64,000 nucleotides of DNA, from assembly GCF_009389715.1 (NCBI RefSeq), contig NW_024068507.1, positions 1-64,000 of the forward strand, written 5' to 3'. The stretch comes from Phoenix dactylifera. Lineage: Eukaryota > Streptophyta > Magnoliopsida > Arecales > Arecaceae. Below, piece after piece: positions 24,701-37,028 of this stretch (the stretch's first letter is position 1; each line of letters starts with the position of its first letter). A program made the translations under genes and the position numbers. A model generated the notes under the pieces. The model saw nothing but the letters and a program-made list of their open reading frames with translations, made no database searches and was not told where the DNA came from.

Positions 24701-26872
24701 AGAATGGTTTTGGTGATCCAATGGTCAGAATCAGCCGGATAGGCTGTAAATTGGATGCAGCTCTGACTCCAGTGTTCCCCCGAAGGTAACTTGATTGATA
24801 TGAAGCTGGGGGCACCAATTGGATCCTGGACAAAAAACAAAAAGAAAAATCAAAAAATAAAATAAAATAAATAAATATTCTTAATATTAAGATTTTTTAC
24901 ATAAATATTTTTTTAAATATCAAATTTTGTATAAATATCCTTCCAAATTAATATTTACATGTATACCCTAGTAAAACACTTGTTTTGCTATTATACTATT
25001 TTTTATCTTTATTTTTCATATGTATCCACCACATTTAATGCCGTTAAAATATTAACGATTTTTAAATTAAAATAACTAAAATATCCTTAATGGGTGGTGT
25101 GCAAAAAAAAAAAAAATTTACAAAGCAATTGAGGACAAAAAATGATTTCAAGATTTTATTTTATTTTTAATTAAATAAATATGATTTTTACTAAAAAATA
25201 CTTAATTAATAAAATATTAAAAATCCTAATTGTCACAAAGAGCTTTCTAACCCCGATTTTGAAAAGCGAGGGTATTAAGATGTTAATCTTGATATAATTA
25301 AAAAAATTATCCATAAATAAAATAGATAAGCCAAATTGTGATCGATGGCCAAGTCAGCATGACCATGCAAATTGTTTAATTCAATATTTCAACCTTATTG
25401 TACAAGAGAAAATGAGAATATCTATGCAGTATATTTCATGGAACAAAGTATATATTATAGTATATTCTTTAATGCTTAATTATAGAGATTAAATTGAAAT
25501 TTAAGAGAATTAAATAGATTGTTGCTTAGCCACTAGCTCATTGCTTTATGAGATGATCTTGACCCCAGCATCATGTCTTTATCATAGGAAGGTCACGTTT
25601 GAAGATGCCCACAAGCACAAGAAGCATAGTCAGGACAAAAGATGCTTGACAAATAATATCTGACATTATCGATGATGCATTGATGCCCCATCAACTATTA
25701 AACACAGCTTTTTATTATGAGCAAAATGGAAAAAATTTCAATATTCAGTGTAAATTTAGATATCAAGTGTCATATAGATTCAGGCTTTGGATTTTTGACA
25801 ATGAGATAATTGGAGAGTAGGTCTAGATTCCAAAATACATGTACATGATTTTTTATAAATTAATGTTTAATTTGTTTGTATATGAAGTTGGAAAATCTAA
25901 TACCAAATTTGAATCTCCTGTGCTGGTACTAAGGATCAATCTGTTATTTTATTTTTAAAAATTTTATATGCAAACTATTCTTGTTGATAACAACATGCAG
26001 CCATGAACCACTGGAGGATATCTTGTACCGACCCTTGGCTTCACAGTTCACACTACAAATACCATGACCTGGTCATTATCAAATTTCATTTTGCCTTACT
26101 TCCAAGTTTGAAGCTAAAAAAGTACGAGGTTAGTGATTTGGTATTTTGTTGCTTGAGAATATGGCTTTCACTATAGTTTAACTTCCATTATTTTATTTGT
26201 AGCCCCATCATTTCCTTAGAAAGTTAAATATAGCAATCCTACGTAACAAAGCAGCAAACTCTGTAAAAAGAACAGGCAAGTATTTTTTTTTTTTTTTAAG
26301 ACCTGTTAAGACTTCTCACATTATCTATGAAAAGGGTCGCATGGATACAGAGATGGGAATAGGCTTCAAAAGCACATCCAAATATTTTACTCTGCAAGAT
26401 CGGAAAGAAATATATAAAGACATGTAGGACAAATTATGATTTTTAACTTAATTACAGATTTATACCTTGAATTATTTACCTAAATATTAAAACTAAATAA
26501 TAAAAAATATTATCTGTTAAAATCTTTAAGATATATATTTTCCATTCAAACTTTTCAACTAACTCAAGAATATAAGAAAAATAATATTTTGCAAAAAATT
26601 ATTTTAATATAAATATCCTTAGTCAATCGCTCAAAGGATGGACACACTTCTAACTCGAAAATAGAGAGTCAAATTGGATGAGTTCAACCATGGTTTACAT
26701 TCATAGCGATCCAAAATGAGAACCATGAGCATCATGCAACTTATAGGCTATAACACTTCCAATCGTGCTTGCAGGATAAGAAATGGATCAATATAAGTTC
26801 ACGCAGGATAAAAAAGTACATCCACCAAAAGAAATTATGCCTCCTTCCATCATGAACAACACAAGACTTCTG
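24701..26872. other. AT-rich intergenic region between HAD and RPT1
   Basis: Very AT-rich sequence with long A/T runs and no credible open frame. I see no RNA gene or recognisable transposon protein. The last few hundred bases before 26873 are probably the RPT1 3' UTR. Confidence 0.6.
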
Positions 26873-29800
26873 TTAGTTGTAGACCATGTACTTTGGTGTT
26901 GCACTGAACTTCTGATATCCTTTAATAACCTTATTCACTGCATCAAGAAAGTCTTTCTCGGTTACCGTCTTCCTTCGTGCCCGAATTGCATACATTCCAG
27001 CTTCAGTGCACACACTCCTTATGTCAGCACCTAAACAAGAACCCGACAATAGAAGAACAAAATCAGAAGCTTGAACAGGATACAAGGATTTGGCATGTGC
27101 TATATTAGGTCCACAACTATCATATAGAACATGTCTACAGTTTACAAGGGGGTGTCATAACATCATTGGTGCTTCTTAAAGTGACATAAAATTTGAAAGG
27201 AGCTATGATGACGGATTTGCACTATAGATATTGAAAACGAATCCACATGCCAGGCGAACATCTTGCATTGAGAATTCATAAGACACCAGCAAAATAATAT
27301 AATTAAAAAACAATCCATGAAAAATAGCTCACCAGTGGAATTTGGGCAGAGACGAGCAAGAAGCTCAAATCGAATATCCCTCTCACAGTTCATGGTTCTT
27401 GTGTGGATCTTGAATATCTGACTTCGGCTCTCCAAATCAGGCAGACCAAACTCAACCTTCCGATCCAATCGTCCAGGACGCAAAAGTGCTGGGTCTAAAG
27501 TATCAGGTCTGGATTATTATGCCAAGCAAAGCAGTAAATATAATGGTTAGATTCAGTATTTGCTTGTAGGTAAACTAGAAACTAGAGAATAGGGTAAACT
27601 TTTTAATGAAAGTGGGCATTGTTAAAACTATGGAAGAAACCATCTTTCAGAAGGGCAGAACTCGTATTTCACAAAAATTGGTACTTCATAAATGCTTTAC
27701 CTTTTCTTTTCCTAGCCTATTTTCCCCACTTAACCCAACCCAGTAATAACTTATTCCAATGAAATGGTGGAATAATTTAGCCCAGTCTTTTCCCCTCAAG
27801 ATTACTACATTTAACCCAGTTCAAATTCTTTAATCTGCTTCCAAATGCAGCCCAAGAGAAACGATATGGCATGAAATAACAAATCTGGCTCCAAGCAGCG
27901 CAGCCTGGCTGCAACTTGCACAGTTTGACTTCTCATTTTTTTTATTTTATCATTCATATTGAAGTAAATGCAGAAAAAAACAAGAGAATCGGAATTTGAC
28001 TTTGATACTACACACCTCTCAGGCACGCTAAAAGTAGACCACCTATTAACAAGCTTAACACCAGGACCCAGGACTGGGAGCTGATCAATTATGAGTACCA
28101 TGTTAAGTTACTACAAATATATTTGGTTAGAAAACCTGAATAGACGAAGCTTTAGACTCCCCATATCCAATAGGCAAGGTTGGAAACTTGCCAGAGTTCA
28201 CGAAACCTCTGTTGCATCCAGAAAGATCATCAAGCAACAAAAGATTTCCTAAAGAAATGAATAACAAACTGTTGACTCGGATGAGGCCTTCTTTAGGCCA
28301 GGGTCAAGTACATTTGTGTGTGTGCATTTTTTTGGGGGGGGGGGGGGGGGGGTGTTGGTTTGGCAGGGGTGGGGAAGCACTCCATAGCAGGTTCCACAAA
28401 GCCTGCAATTCCAAAACATTAAGATAACCAATTCCATTCAAAAGGTGGTTTTCCATATGCCCACTTTTTTGGGATCATATTAAGTTTTCCCCCAATTGGT
28501 AGGATACTCCCCTCCCATGATTAACTTATTCTCAGCTCAACGATAATACACACCAGCATCCAAACAGCCTTGTAAAGAGTATCGCTTGTAAGTCCAAACG
28601 AAGTTATGCTTGTTGTAACAGACGCAATAAGAAAGCTACTTCATGAAGGGCTTAGTGACTGTTATTGGGGTGGAAGGTTCTTTCTTGGATAGAGTAGGAC
28701 GAAGTGCCACCTGCATTATAATTACCTGGGTGAAAATCTTGAGGACGCCACTCAGGATTCGAACCCACAACCTCCAGTCTTTGGAGGGGTATGATCAATG
28801 AGGTAACCTTTATTTCCCTACTGGGGTGTATACTAGGACAGTTAATTTGGTGACATATAGGACTGAATTTGGTTCCTCCAGTTTTTGTACTGCCTTTTAA
28901 GGTGGGTACTTTGTAAGTTCTCAAGTGTAATTGAGTGAGACTATTTGCTATATTGGGGCAGTAATTTGCCTTCAATTTGGAGCATTTTGCATTAACGTTT
29001 TGTGATTTGGTGCGGTTTCATTTCTTACTTGCGTTGAGCCATATTTTCTTTGTTTTCTTTTTGGGAGAAAATTTTTCCTCCTTTCTTCAGGCAGTACCCA
29101 AGTTCTCTAGTTTGACTAGGCATACCTTGTACCTTTTTAACCTCTATCTATGAACTAGAAGGGGTCCACCAAACCCCCACATCCCCCGATGGCAGTGTTA
29201 TCCACACACTCCAATTTTTGAGTTTTCTGACATGTTATACACTTGGACACTTGGGACATTTCATAACACTCTTTGACACTTCATGCCATTAAATCATAAC
29301 ATTATCATCATCATTATATCTCTACTTTTCATAATTCTTCATGAAATTTATTAGGTCTAGCATACCAATTATCAACACCTTTATCAATTTTGACAACTAA
29401 AGGAGCAACGGGTCTAGCTCATTATTCGACATAGACAAATCAATAAATATTTACACAAACATATGGGATATAGACATTCCCCCATGTCTGATCTTCAAAT
29501 AGTCCCCATGTCAGATTCTTCTGGAAACCCTGATACTTGACACCTGTGTCACATGTCCAAGTAACACTACTAGATGGCTTTCTCCCGTAAAAAAAGGGCT
29601 TCTTTATTTGGTTGAAACAAGTGCATAGATTTAAGAAATATTCTAATGGAAGAAAACAAACAAACAAACAAAACAAAACCACTAAAAGAACAAAAAAAAA
29701 GTATACATACAAAAGCCTGCTTGGATGGTGTATAAAGTACAGAATTGTAAAGCCAATTGATCACATCACCCAGAAAGTTATAAGAAAGTCATGCTAGATA

Positions 29801-31867
29801 TTAGATATGTGGTTTAAGAATAGCTTTCATCGCTGGACAGGTGGAAACTCAAGTCTTCAGAAATAAAGTGAGACCATGTGTGATAATGCTAATTTGGATC
29901 ACAAAACAAGTGAAAGAGCAGGATGCAAGATGGCACATACCTATTGGTTGCCATTAGAACCTTGATGTTTCCTCTAGCATCAAATCCATCAAGTTGATTG
30001 ACAATTTCAAGCATGGTGCGTTGAACTTCATTGTCACCACCAACACCATCATCAAAACGAGCACCGCCAATGGCATCAACTTCATCAAAAAACACAATGC
30101 AAGCTTTTTTCGAGCGAGCCATCTAAAATGATAAATGGGTCAATAAGCTAATTCTAGAGACTTATCAAATAAGAAAGAAGTTCAAAATGCTCATCAGGAA
30201 ACGTGTTGACCACTGAATGAAAATTTTGAAATATATTTATCCTGAAGAGGGGGAAAACTTGCTATCATATATCTGGAATTTCAACAACCTGAAAAAGTTC
30301 ACGAACCATCCGAGCACCTTCCCCAACATATTTTTGAACAAGCTCACTCCCAATGACACGAATGAAGCAGGCATCAGTTCTATTGGCGACAGCTCTGGCC
30401 AGGAGTGTTTTACCAGTCCCAGGGGGGCCATAACAAAGGACCCCTTTTGGAGGATCTATACCAAGCTTAACAAATTTCTCTGGATGAAGCATAGGAAGCT
30501 CCACAACCTGAATTGGAACAGTGCACAAAACGTTATGGACCTTACAATGCATAAAGACTAAATTTACTGAAAGATGCATGGAGGGACATTGCAAATGTAG
30601 GCACCCTGAGAATTCTCATTTTCTAAGAATTACTAACCCTATGGGTGCAAATGATGTCAAGAAAATATTTTCCAAGGAGAAAAAGAAAAAGTCATACCTC
30701 TCGCATCTTCTCAATCTGCTCCTTGCATCCACCAACATCATTATATGTGACATCAGGCTTCTCTTCTACCGTCATCATCGTAACACTTGGATCAATCTTT
30801 GGTGGTAGAGGGATCTGAATTTGATATTTATTTCTATCAACTCTGTAACAAGGACAAAAAGATCTACAAGTTAAAAAAAGCAGAATCTGAGATTAGAAGC
30901 AAGGTCACACATCATAATTGTTGAATGCATTAATTTGATTTTTCTAACAATTTGGAGCAATAAATTGCCATCAACTATTATCTATAGCCTAACTCATTAA
31001 AGTCAAAACTGACAAACTAATATGACATAATATAACTCACAAGGGTGAGGTAAGAATAGAACAAGAGCTTTAAAACTAAATTTTCTTTTTAGCATTATTG
31101 GATTCAAGTGGGAGACCAACAGAACTATGCTCAAAATTCTTAAAAGATTAGAATAACTAGAACAGTTTTTGCTACAAATAATACATAAGTTATTTATGAT
31201 ATTTTCCAGCATACTATTTTTTTAAGAGAACTTTGAAAACAGGTGCAACACCAGGGGTTACCTATCTTAATAGTTCTCGCACCCAAGCATGCCTAACTGC
31301 CAATTTTTGACAGGAACCACTGCTCTAGTGCCGACATGATTGCACCCGTGTATAAGTTGTTTATGATATTCAAATCCAAAAATTCAAGGAAAAACAAAAT
31401 TTACTATATTATATACAGATATAAAGGATAAATAATGTTTCTCAACTAAAACTAGCTAGAAATAAGCTAGGTAAACAATTCTCAGTTAAATGCGAGGGAG
31501 TTATCAAGAGAAGAAATTTATAGCCTTACCCTACACGCATGCCTTCTTCAATATCAGTTGGAGAGACTTTGTCACCCAAGCCAACCACAAACTGTACATG
31601 GGGAATAAATTATCTTCAGTCTTCCAGATTGAGGTTCTCTGAAATAAATCAATCCTTTGAAATCAAGCGTTTAATCAAAGTCAGAGAATATACCTTGGCA
31701 ATTTGCTTTACATTTATCACATATTTAGCATCTTCAGTGTTTGGATTTATAATCTTCGTACACCTAGCAACCTTTGAAGAAATGAAAATCTGTCTTAGAA
31801 TTTGAATAATCTGAAAGAGAAAGCAGCAAGCTACAAATTCATATATATGAGTTCGTGCATGCCCACA

Positions 31868-31899
<32 letters not shown>

Positions 31900-33887
31900 A
31901 GTGACTGTGACATACAAACAATATCTTCAATGATCTGCTAAATAAAAAATAAAAATATGTACTTGTAAAGGTTGTTCTTCTTGCATCATTTGCTTATCAG
32001 AGACTAAATCCCACTGGCTTGGTGCAGCTAAACCGGTGTCAGACTCTTTGATTCCTGACATTTGATTGAAGAAAACACGTGTTAGAGACCTAACAATTGC
32101 GATAGTTTTCCACATATGATGGTGGACGATTCTACAAAGCCCATTTAAATAGAAAATTGAGTTTTTTCTTGAAGATAATTCTAGTCAGTGCATTTTGAAA
32201 ATAATTTTCAATAACAGGCCTAGAACAAGCTGCAATTAGCAATAACACTAGCATTTCTTCCATTCATCTTACTCAAATTCTTTTAAACTGTACATCTAAC
32301 GCTCCCTTTTCTACACAATAGGTCTAAGATGATAAAACCCACTCTCAGCCTTGGCCCTTAATATTTCCCTAGGTGAAAGTTACCTCCGCAGTCGTCAAGC
32401 ATTATGTGTTATTTTCCTTTCAAATGATTATTTTAACCTAGGAAGTGCTCCAAGAAAATGAAGACTATGTTTCTAACATGGAAGGTCCAATTGCCAAAGT
32501 TGCTTGTAATGAATCAAGATTATCTAGTTATTCTTTTGTTTGATTGTTAGAACTCCCGTGAACAGGATAGTTTACAACATGGTTTGAGGTTTTGCTCAAA
32601 ACTCCAAAACCAAATATGAATGTTTCGATCTGGTTGGAATCAGTCCAACACTGGAGATGGTTTTGATGTTTTAACTAAAAACTAACTTATAAAGCCAAAT
32701 TAAGTGTATATGTTTTATCTATGCTAATTTTCTCATATTTCTTTATTTTTGAAAATGCTGGACAGAATTTTGTTTACATTAACCTTAGACTTAACGAGTT
32801 TTGAGAAGATTTATAAGCCTGCAATGTTACATTAAAGATATTTAAGAAAAAGTAAAATCTTTTTGCCCAAGTTCAGTATCCTATAACCTGAACCTCATAA
32901 ATTTCAGATTTCATATATCAAAGTGCCATCAAGTAGTATAGCATATTTCATTCCAACACGATTTTAAAATTATATCTTGAAAAATAATTCTGTAAAATGA
33001 TACCATATAAGAATTGAAATATGGTTAGCAGCAATTTAGAAAACTTCGACAGCATTCCAGGGATTTACACTCTGATACAACTAGTAGAACCATCAGCAGC
33101 TTAAGTATATAACTCTGGACTTTCAAATTTTGTACCTCCTTCTGCCAAAAGGAATTATCATATGCAAAGGTAAAAGAGGAGCCTGCCATAGTTTTAACAA
33201 AGATTATAATTCAAAAGAATCATACCAACCTTATAAATAAGGTATCGTTCTAGAAGATCTACATGGCTGTCAAACCAATATTGAACAATCAATAAATTGA
33301 AAGCTTTAGTTCAATAATTATCTTTGTAATACACCAATAAAGATAAAGGACTAGGTTTGTTGCACTTCTTCTATATTTCCTTCTATATGCCACAATGCTT
33401 ATAATGCCCAAAATTATGAATTAAAAGATAAGATAAGAAAGCACGCTCTGAACTAAATATAACCACCACCTACCACAGAGATCATTGACCTTCTTTGCCA
33501 TCTCCTTAATTTCCTTCTCTGCTTTCTTGATGCTAGCTGAGTAAGGTCCTAGGCCCTGTCACCGAACAACAGCGCAACAATTCAATTTACCAACTGATGA
33601 TATAATAGATCCATTAAACAGATTTAACCCATATCCCGACGATAAAATCCATGGGGGGAGGGGGCGGGGGAGTAAAAGATTCAGAACATAGGTTAGAAAA
33701 TTGAACAGATCCTCCGCCTGAATTCAAAACTAATTTGCATCGAAGATGAGGATTTGAGAGTGGGTTGGGTGGGGGGGGGGCGGATCGGGAGAGGAAGGCG
33801 TACGTAGGTCTTGAGAAGCGCGATATCGTCCTCGTCGAGCGGGCGAGGGTTCTTCTCGTTCGTGTCCTCCTCGAGCTCCGGAGCCAT
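26873..33887 (-). CDS. RPT1: 26S proteasome regulatory subunit RPT1 (subunit 7), AAA-ATPase, ten exons
   Basis: Exons in transcript order: 33887-33804, 33555-33474, 32054-31963, 31771-31694, 31591-31530, 30842-30698, 30507-30289, 30122-29941, 27508-27333 and 27030-26873. Every junction is GT-AG and in phase, giving 425 residues, the family's usual length. The protein starts [16 protein letters not shown], contains the OB-fold segment around [19 protein letters not shown], Walker A GPPGTGKT (208-215), Walker B IVFFDE (263-268), the second-region-of-homology arginines in LRPGRLDRK, and ends [15 protein letters not shown]1 forms the hexameric base ring with RPT2-6, unfolding ubiquitinated substrates and driving them into the 20S core. 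The sequence is essentially the plant consensus with no lesions. Introns hold a G19 run, a SINE, G-quadruplex motifs and a CT/GT microsatellite. Confidence 0.97.
28334..28352 (+). repeat. Run of 19 consecutive G
   Basis: An uninterrupted G homopolymer following a T run, inside the RPT1 intron 27509-29940. Such runs are prone to length error in sequencing. Confidence 0.95.
28650..28812 (-). mobile_element. tRNA-derived SINE-like element
   Basis: On the minus strand an exact Pol III box B, GGTTCGAATCC (28755-28765), follows a box A-like stretch, TACCTCATTGATC (28793-28805), at tRNA-like spacing. No tRNA acceptor stem can be formed, so this is a SINE head and not a tRNA gene. The downstream body and tail borders are approximate. 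It lies in an RPT1 intron, in the same sense as the gene. Confidence 0.55.
31869..31899. repeat. Compound CT/GT microsatellite in a short RPT1 intron
   Basis: About eight CT units run directly into about seven GT units. They lie within the 191-nt RPT1 intron between exons 3 and 4. Confidence 0.95.
33653..33783 (+). other. RPT1: Two G-quadruplex-like tracts in RPT1 intron 1
   Basis: At 33653-33670 the plus strand reads six G, A, five G, C, five G. At 33762-33783 it reads GGGTTGGGTGGG and further G to GGCGG. Both lie in the 248-nt first intron of RPT1 (33556-33803), on the template strand, just after the start-codon exon. Confidence 0.7.
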
Positions 33888-35639
33888 GGCGGCGACCTAA
33901 CCTCCTTCTCTCTCGGTTAAACTCTAGATCTATTTAGCTTGTGTTCCTCTTCGCTATATCCCCACTCCCCACTTGCCTTGCTCCACAAGAAAACCAAGGC
34001 AGCCCGAACTTTGGCCGACGGTGTTTTATTATGGCACATTATATTTTTAATATACAGGATCCGTGCAATCACGGCGGTTGCATGATGTGCGGACGGCCGT
34101 GATTACATACTAGATTTTTTTTTTGAAAATGATGATGTAGAAGTTATAGATAAAAATCTATGAAAGCTGTTTTTTTTTATTATTATTATTTGTGTTGCTT
34201 TCCATCTTTTTGGTTTAGGCTTTAAATTTAGGGTTTAGAATTTATTCATTGTTCCGCAGCCTGTGCACTATCAATATAACCTGCCATTCCAAGTACCAAC
34301 TAGGAAGGCATAAATTGGCCATTTAACTCTTTTTTGCGAGAGATTTTTGTGTTTAGCTTTGTTTGCATTATATTTGTCGATGGATGGAGAGTATTTTCCT
34401 GTGAAAGATAATTTTATTTTTCTTCCTACGAGTCCACCATCCGATCATCCATTAATCACTTTTAGGTCAGTGCAGGTAGATGATTAATAGAGTCTCGAGT
34501 TTTCTGAGATCTATACTATAGATGATCAAATAGTGGATTCGTGCAAAGAAAGATTTTTTTTTTTTTTTGCGAAAGATATAATCCCAGTCCTTTGCCATGC
34601 ATTGACCAACTGGTAATTTAACCTCAACAATTGTTACTTCTTATTCTTTAGAGAGCTAAGAGAGGTGTTCAAATCTTGTTATGGTTCTTCTAAATTGCTA
34701 GATTGTTCTTGCTGCGATGCTTCAGATCTCGGTATGGTGGAGCTGTCGCATAAGCCATAATCCGGTACATAGGCACCGGTCAGCTGGACACGTGTCCAAC
34801 TCGGAAATAAGGGTGCAAACCAGCGCGGAGGTCATGGATGTTTTGTGATCCGTGAACGACAGGAGATCCCAGAGTCAATCCCCCGGAGAAACGAGTAATT
34901 ATTGCCTACACCGGGTGTACCAGCGTGGCATGCACGCGGCCAATCAAAGCCGCTTGTTTCTATAATGGTGCACCGAGATACGAGCTTGATGGCCGGGGCG
35001 TTCTTCGCCCCTTTATCCCCTCCTCTGTTGCCCTTTTTGGCCGGATCCTCTGTCCCAAGATCCATTCCCCATCCTTCTCTCCCCATTTTTTTAGTTCCCA
35101 TCACCATTCCTTAATCCTGACGCTTGGACACTATCGCTGCTTCTCGTGCCACACCTCCGCCACCGAGACTCGATCGCCGACGACTCCGCCGGCGCCGTCT
35201 CCGCCGCCACCCTGGTATGCATGCATCCGCCTTTCCTTCGCTACTCCCTCCTCCTCTCTGCGTGCCCACCACCTGTTCGATTACATTTATTATTATTTAT
35301 TTTTTTTGGGTAGCAGTTTGTTGCGACAATATCCATCAAAGCAACATCTTTTATAGGCAGAATATCCATACTATTTGCGAGAGGTTTTGAAAAGAGTCAG
35401 TTTTGCTGGTAAATTCCTTGATTTCATTTGGAAAGGGTATGCTAAACGATGCAAAAACTATGATGTAGTTTCCGATTTGATGGCTCTATCAATGCTTCTG
35501 TATTTGCGTATCACCTGTTCGCGGCTAATGATACTAAATATCCAAAATGAAATTATTTTTTTTTTGTGGTTTTGTGTGACAAGTTTTATATGTATGGATT
35601 GTTTTTGTGCTGATTTAGGTACCATTTTGTTCATTCTAT
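33888..35639. promoter_or_regulatory. Divergent promoter region between RPT1 and the PPR gene
   Basis: RPT1 is read leftward and the PPR gene rightward from this 1.75-kb interval. A perfect 14-bp palindrome TGGACACGTGTCCA at 34785-34798 contains a G-box (CACGTG), the site bound by plant bZIP and bHLH factors. A CCAAT word lies near 34939. About 35120-35215 is GC-rich and ends at a GTATGC that could be the donor of a 5' UTR intron ending at TTTAG near 35618. No coding gene is evident, although several GC-rich open frames pass through. Confidence 0.5.
34785..34798. promoter_or_regulatory. Palindromic G-box
   Basis: TGGACACGTGTCCA is a perfect 14-bp palindrome centred on CACGTG, about 0.9 kb from the RPT1 start and 0.85 kb from the PPR start. 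The G-box core and symmetric flanks fit ABRE/bZIP-type binding. Which gene it serves cannot be told from sequence. Confidence 0.6.
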
Positions 35640-37028
35640 ATGCCTTTATCAAGAGAAATATGTGGATTTTCGACTCAACTGCTGAATATCTCCATAGCTT
35701 CCCTGTGTAAAGCTAGGAATTTGGAAAAAGCCGAGGCTGTTTTAATCGACGGTATAAGACTCGGATATATTCCAGATGTTGTAACATACAATACATTGAT
35801 TACGGCATATTGCCGCTTTGTCGGGATAAATGAAGCATACTCGATTCTTTATAGAATGAGAGAAGCAGGCGTAAAACCTGATGTAATTACTTACAATTCT
35901 TTAATTGCTGGGGCTACTCGATATTGCCTTCCGTCACGCTCGCTGGAGCTGTTCGAAGAAATGTTGCAGACTGGACTTGCTCCTGATGAATGGAGCTATA
36001 ACACTCTGATGCACTGTTTGTTTAAATCTGGATACCCGGAGGAGGCCTACAAGATTTATATGGATATGATCTTGAAAAATATCACCCCTTCATCGGCTAC
36101 ATATAATACTTTAATAAATGGTTTGTGCAAGGTGGGGAAGGCAGGGAATGCTCTGAGACTGTTTAGAAACTTGCAAAGGTTTGGGTTTTCTGCGGGGCTG
36201 GTGACATATAATACAATTATAGACGGGCTCTGTAAATCTGGCAGGATGGGTCAGGCAAGAAGGATTCTCAAGGAACTTGGAGAATCAGGTTATGCTCCAA
36301 ATGCCATAACTTATACGACAGTTATGAAGTGCTGCTTTAGATCTGGAAAATTTGAGCAAGGATTTGAGATTTTTTCTGAAATGATGAATAAAGGGTACAA
36401 TTCAGATGTCTTTGCCTATTGCACAGTAATCAGTGCATTGACCAAGAAAGGTATGATTAAAGATGCTAATGCTTGTGTCAAGCAAATGTTGGGAAATGGT
36501 ATTGGCCTTGATAAAGCATGTTATAACACTCTAATTTATCTGCTTTGCAGAGAAGGAAATTTAGAAACTGCATTCCGGTTGCTGAATGAGATGGAAGAAG
36601 GTGGCCTTGAGGGTGATGAGTATACGTACTCTATTTTGGTCGATGCGTTGTGTAAAATGGGTCACATTGATGCTGCCCACAAGCAGTTGCAATTGATGGA
36701 GATGAGGGGCTTCCAGTCAAACTTGGTAGCTTATAATTGCTTGATTGATGGGTTGTGTAAGGTGGGAGAGGTGGATTCTGCCATGAAGTTATTCAATAAG
36801 ATGAATTCCAAGGATCCTTTCACATACACATCATTGGTGCATGGCCTATGCAGGAAGGGTCGGTTTCGTGTGGCATCCAAGCTCTTGCTGACTTGCTTAA
36901 GGGAAGGCATGAATGTTCTCAGATCTGCCCAACGTGCTGTTACTGCTGGTCTTCAAAGTTCGGGGTTTAAAAGGGATGCAGGGAAGCTGAGGACAGCATT
37001 ACGCCTGGCTCAGCTTTCCCGGTACTAA
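35640..37028 (+). CDS. P-class pentatricopeptide repeat protein, At5g46680-like
   Basis: A single 462-residue open frame holds about twelve tandem 35-residue PPR motifs, beginning with VVTYNTLITAYCR, VITYNSLIAGATR, EWSYNTLMHCLFK, SATYNTLINGLCK and LVTYNTIIDGLCK. The tenth motif is shortened to 31 residues. There is no E, E+ or DYW tail, so it is P-class. PPR proteins bind organellar RNA one base per repeat and assist stability, splicing or translation. The opening (STQLLNISIASLCKARNLEKAE) and overall length match Arabidopsis At5g46680 as remembered. ATG 35640 is chosen because an in-frame TAG lies eight codons upstream. That TAG sits inside a good acceptor (TTTAG), so an upstream exon could add an N-terminal targeting peptide, which is otherwise missing. 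The CDS is intronless, as is usual for the family. Confidence 0.93.
   Translation: MPLSREICGFSTQLLNISIASLCKARNLEKAEAVLIDGIRLGYIPDVVTYNTLITAYCRFVGINEAYSILYRMREAGVKPDVITYNSLIAGATRYCLPSRSLELFEEMLQTGLAPDEWSYNTLMHCLFKSGYPEEAYKIYMDMILKNITPSSATYNTLINGLCKVGKAGNALRLFRNLQRFGFSAGLVTYNTIIDGLCKSGRMGQARRILKELGESGYAPNAITYTTVMKCCFRSGKFEQGFEIFSEMMNKGYNSDVFAYCTVISALTKKGMIKDANACVKQMLGNGIGLDKACYNTLIYLLCREGNLETAFRLLNEMEEGGLEGDEYTYSILVDALCKMGHIDAAHKQLQLMEMRGFQSNLVAYNCLIDGLCKVGEVDSAMKLFNKMNSKDPFTYTSLVHGLCRKGRFRVASKLLLTCLREGMNVLRSAQRAVTAGLQSSGFKRDAGKLRTALRLAQLSRY

Noticed and set aside
24349..24840. 163-codon minus-strand open frame upstream of the HAD gene
   Set aside because: It lies in the GC-rich promoter/5' UTR, is rich in Arg/Pro/Lys, has no family motif and would be read into the HAD leader.
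28755..28812. tRNA gene (perfect box B)
   Set aside because: No acceptor or anticodon stems can be formed; better explained as a SINE head. The same holds at 45454 and 59319.
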